In this document: positions 13,072-14,086 of the stretch, in pieces
How the letters are laid out: each line of letters begins with the position of its first letter
Position numbering within the stretch: the stretch's first letter is position 1
From: Gammaproteobacteria bacterium
GTDB taxonomy: Bacteria > Pseudomonadota > Gammaproteobacteria > UBA9214
Reading direction: 5' to 3'
DNA: 14,086 bases
Assembly: GCA_003454335.1 (NCBI GenBank)
Contig: DMKK01000026.1
Location: forward strand, 1-14,086
Made by a program: the position numbers and the translations under genes
Notes under the pieces: model-generated
Told to the model about the DNA's origin: nothing
Databases searched by the model: none
Seen by the model: only the letters and a program-made list of their open reading frames with translations

Positions 13072-14086
13072 TTAAAGTGAACGCGCCTGATCACCGGCGT
13101 TACCGGTATAGCTGGCGGGTGTCAGGTCTTCAAGTGCCTGCTTGACGGTATCCGGCAGATCCAGTGACTGGATAAACACCTGCAAGGTCTCCCGGTTTAC
13201 CTCCTGATCACGCGTCAGGTCCTTGAGTTTTTCATAAGGCTTTTCGATACCGTAACGGCGCATGACTGTTTGCAGGGCTTCGGCGAGAACCTCCCAACTG
13301 CTATTGAGATCCTCTGCGGTGCGCGCTTCGTTGAGCTGTAATTTGCTGATGCCTTTCAGGCAGGATTCACAGGCGATGATACAATGCGCAACAGCGACAC
13401 CGGTGTTGCGCAGGACGGTTGAATCACTGAGATCGCGCTGCCAGCGGGAGACGGGTAGCTTTGCAGCAAAATGGGAGAACAGGGCATTGGCGATACCCAG
13501 GTTACCCTCTGCATTTTCAAAGTCGATCGGGTTGACCTTGTGCGGCATGGTGGATGAGCCCACTTCACCGGCAATGGTTTTTTGCTTGAAGTAACCCAGC
13601 GAGATATAACCCCAGACATCACGGCAGTAGTCGATCAGTACCGTGTTAAAACGCGCCAGCGCGTCAAACTGTTCGGCCATGTAATCATGCGGCTCTATCT
13701 GGGTGGTATAGGGGTTCATTTCCAGCCCCAGCTCGCTAATAAAGTGTTTCGAGAATGCCGGCCAGTCTACATCCGGGTAGGCCACCAGGTGTGCATTGTA
13801 ATTGCCGACGGCACCATTGATTTTTCCCAGCATCGGAATGGCGGCATACTGTTCGCGCTGGCGCTGCAGCCGGGCAGCAACGTTCGCCATTTCCTTGCCG
13901 ACGGTTGTCGGTGTTGCGGTCTGGCCGTGAGTGCGCGACAGCATTGGCTGGTCCGCATAACGCTGCGCAAGTTCATTGATTGCCCTGATGACATCATCCA
14001 GCAGCGGCAGCAGGGCCTGGTTACGGGCTTCACGCAGCATCAAGGCATATGCCAGGTTGTTAATGTCTTCCGAGGTGCAGGCAAAG
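13072..14086 (-). CDS. purB: adenylosuccinate lyase PurB, partial (N-terminus beyond right edge)
   Basis: The minus-strand frame is open from base 14086 to a TAA at 13074-13072 and has no true start in the window; the visible 338 residues match about residues 119-456 of E. coli PurB. PurB cleaves adenylosuccinate to AMP and fumarate and also acts on SAICAR in purine synthesis. Landmarks in order are TSEDINN, LSRTHGQTATPTT with the catalytic-acid His, GKINGAVGNYNAH, NPYTTQIEPHDY, the flexible catalytic loop signature SSTMPHKVNPIDFENAEG, and the C-terminal NSSWEVLAEALQTVMRRYG. The internal TTG/ATG near 14040 sits in the middle of a conserved helix and is not a start. No purine gene neighbours it here. 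Confidence 0.97.
   Translation of the reverse strand, partial: FACTSEDINNLAYALMLREARNQALLPLLDDVIRAINELAQRYADQPMLSRTHGQTATPTTVGKEMANVAARLQRQREQYAAIPMLGKINGAVGNYNAHLVAYPDVDWPAFSKHFISELGLEMNPYTTQIEPHDYMAEQFDALARFNTVLIDYCRDVWGYISLGYFKQKTIAGEVGSSTMPHKVNPIDFENAEGNLGIANALFSHFAAKLPVSRWQRDLSDSTVLRNTGVAVAHCIIACESCLKGISKLQLNEARTAEDLNSSWEVLAEALQTVMRRYGIEKPYEKLKDLTRDQEVNRETLQVFIQSLDLPDTVKQALEDLTPASYTGNAGDQARSL

Overview
The window looks like chromosome of a gammaproteobacterium of moderate GC content. DusA and PurB are of the gammaproteobacterial type, most genes have Shine-Dalgarno sites, and there is a signal-peptide/porin/lipoprotein repertoire. This is inferred from the proteins; I could not run a taxonomic search. 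No tRNA, rRNA, CRISPR array or transposase is visible.

Layout. (1) Bases 1-783, minus strand: the first 261 codons of a DAHP synthase (first step of aromatic amino acid synthesis), running off the left edge. It is preceded by a structured leader (784-960) with a 27-codon ORF and two mutually exclusive stems. (2) 963-1259, minus: a small exported protein. (3) 1459-7420, plus: a tight six-gene block, with gaps of at most about 32 bases and one ATGA overlap. It holds dusA (apparently with an AUU start), a MerA/lipoamide-dehydrogenase-like flavoprotein, the arsenosugar radical SAM enzyme ArsS, an ArsM-type arsenite methyltransferase, and the two glycosyltransferase-like proteins known as the TIGR04283 and TIGR04282 arsenosugar families. 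This is the centrepiece of the window. (4) 7540-8055, plus: a DUF1269 membrane protein with its own terminator. (5) 8056-8761: a long intergenic stretch rich in small palindromes, with an unlisted 59-codon basic ORF and a Fur-box-like promoter. (6) 8762-11468, plus: an outer-membrane porin, a REP-like element, a periplasmic FMN-binding protein and a PepSY-type two-helix membrane protein. Together these look like an iron-responsive outer-membrane/periplasmic redox module. (7) 11512-12744, minus: a lipoprotein with a Gly-rich tether and a vWA (MIDAS) domain. (8) 13072-14086, minus: the C-terminal three quarters of adenylosuccinate lyase PurB, running off the right edge.

How the genes fit together. 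ArsM would methylate As(III) to dimethylarsenic. ArsS would transfer the 5'-deoxyadenosyl group from SAM to it. The two glycosyltransferase-like proteins would then carry out or prepare the exchange of adenine for another aglycone, giving an arsenosugar. The flavoprotein has the CxxxxC disulfide centre but a Tyr/Gln in place of the lipoamide-dehydrogenase His/Glu pair, so it is more MerA-like; a role in arsenic or thiol redox is inference. The porin/FMN/PepSY group is a separate unit, probably repressed by Fur when iron is plentiful.
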